This document shows, piece after piece, positions 4,650-5,317 of a stretch of DNA of 5,317 nucleotides. The position numbers and the translations under genes are program-made. The notes under the pieces were generated by a model. It worked only from the letters and a program-made list of their open reading frames with translations. It was not told the origin of the DNA and did not search any database. The stretch's first letter is position 1, and the number at the start of each line of letters is the position of its first letter. Origin of the DNA: Saprospirales bacterium (GTDB lineage Bacteria > Bacteroidota > Bacteroidia > Chitinophagales > Saprospiraceae); NCBI GenBank assembly GCA_024642645.1, contig JAHEAS010000299.1:1-5317 (forward strand), read 5' to 3'.

Positions 4650-5317
4650 TGCACAGTAATAATTATGTAACTATTTACACCGTCATCATGACCCTTATCG
4701 TATCGGTCGTGCTGGCCGTTATCGTATCGGGCCTAAAACCCATACACGATGACAACGAAGCTGTTTTCAAAAAAAGGGAAATTTTTAAGGCAGTAAAAGA
4801 CTACCTAGGTGCTGATTTGGACAAAATGTCCGACAAAGAAGTACTCGCCCTTTTTGACAAAAGCATCCAACAAGTGGTGATTGATGCGAATGGCAAACCA
4901 GTGGAAGGTGTCAAGGCAGAAAATATTGACATGGCAAAAGAGGAGAAGAAACCTATTGCTGACCGCCAATACCCTGTCTTCACATTTGTGGGAGAAAAAG
5001 GGACTTATTACCTCGTCTCTATTCGTGGGAACGGCCTTTGGGACAAAATTTGGAGCACGATAGCCTTTCAGGATGATTTCAACACCATTGCTGGCGCATC
5101 TTTTGGACATGTTGGCGAAACGCCCGGTCTTGGGGCCGAGATTACCGACAACCCTGGCTTTCCAAAACAATTCCAAGGCAAAACCATTCAAGATGATGGT
5201 CAATACGTTTCTGTGGCCGTTGTAAAAGGGGGCATTAAGAAACCCGCCCACCAGGTGGATGCCGTCACTGGCGCCACGATTACTTCAAATGGTGTGACAG
5301 AAATGCTGAACAGGGGG
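4649..5317 (+). CDS. nqrC: Na+-translocating NADH:quinone reductase subunit C (3' end cut by window)
   Basis: NqrC is the single-anchor flavoprotein subunit of the Na+ pump, with an FMN-binding domain outside the cytoplasm that carries the second covalent FMN. An open frame of 223 codons runs from ATG 4649 to the last base without a stop, so the C-terminus is missing. A membrane helix spans about residues 8-29, then a charged linker with KREIFKAVKDYLG (42-54). The FMN-binding domain follows with GNGLWDK (127-133), GETPGLGAEI (156-165) and DAVTGATITSNGV (204-216). In DAVTGAT the last threonine, T210, is the FMN acceptor (Vibrio T225), attached by the ApbE transferase, whose gene is not in the window. 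Family length is about 250-260 residues, so roughly 30 are lost. It follows nqrB by 51 bases. ATG 4649 is chosen because MHSNNYVTIYT leads straight into the anchor helix, like Vibrio NqrC. Identity is secure. Confidence 0.95.
   Translation, partial: MHSNNYVTIYTVIMTLIVSVVLAVIVSGLKPIHDDNEAVFKKREIFKAVKDYLGADLDKMSDKEVLALFDKSIQQVVIDANGKPVEGVKAENIDMAKEEKKPIADRQYPVFTFVGEKGTYYLVSIRGNGLWDKIWSTIAFQDDFNTIAGASFGHVGETPGLGAEITDNPGFPKQFQGKTIQDDGQYVSVAVVKGGIKKPAHQVDAVTGATITSNGVTEMLNRG

Noticed and set aside
4805..5251. 148-codon minus-strand open frame
   Set aside because: Antisense to nqrC, whose FMN-binding motifs are clear on the plus strand.

Overview
The window looks like chromosomal DNA from a Bacteroidota bacterium, plausibly of the Saprospiria type. 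Four things support this. One gene encodes a DUF3276/PUR-type nucleic-acid-binding protein typical of that phylum. No gene has a clear Shine-Dalgarno sequence. Promoter-like boxes fit the Bacteroidota TTTG / TAnnTTTG pattern. The main locus is a Na+-translocating NADH:quinone reductase (nqr) operon. The genus is inference only.

Layout. Positions 1-121 hold two different arrays of 7-bp tandem repeats. They lead into a small YfcE/MJ0936-type metallophosphoesterase (122-625, +). A strong inverted repeat (641-680) lies between this gene and a convergent DUF3276 gene (766-1218, -, GTG start) and probably terminates both. Positions 1219-1596 form a divergent intergenic region with a good minus-strand promoter, one or two plus-strand promoter candidates and five short dyads. 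From 1597 to the right edge run nqrA, nqrB and the 5' part of nqrC, all on the plus strand. nqrD, nqrE and nqrF are expected beyond the window.

How the genes work together. NqrA, B and C are subunits of the respiratory sodium pump that passes electrons from NADH to quinone and exports Na+. NqrB and NqrC both keep the DxxTGAT motif whose last threonine carries covalent FMN in this family. The phosphoesterase and the DUF3276 protein have no evident link to the pump.

The most unusual point is NqrA. It has about 95 extra N-terminal residues, with a signal-peptide-like segment and a transmembrane helix ahead of an otherwise full-length NqrA, so a normally peripheral subunit appears to be membrane-tethered. 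Also worth a look are a leucine in NqrB where Vibrio has a quinone-site glycine, an SSB-like acidic tail on the DUF3276 protein, and repeats and hairpins packed into nearly every intergenic gap. I see no mobile element, CRISPR array, tRNA, rRNA or defence system. The window is mostly conserved core metabolism.
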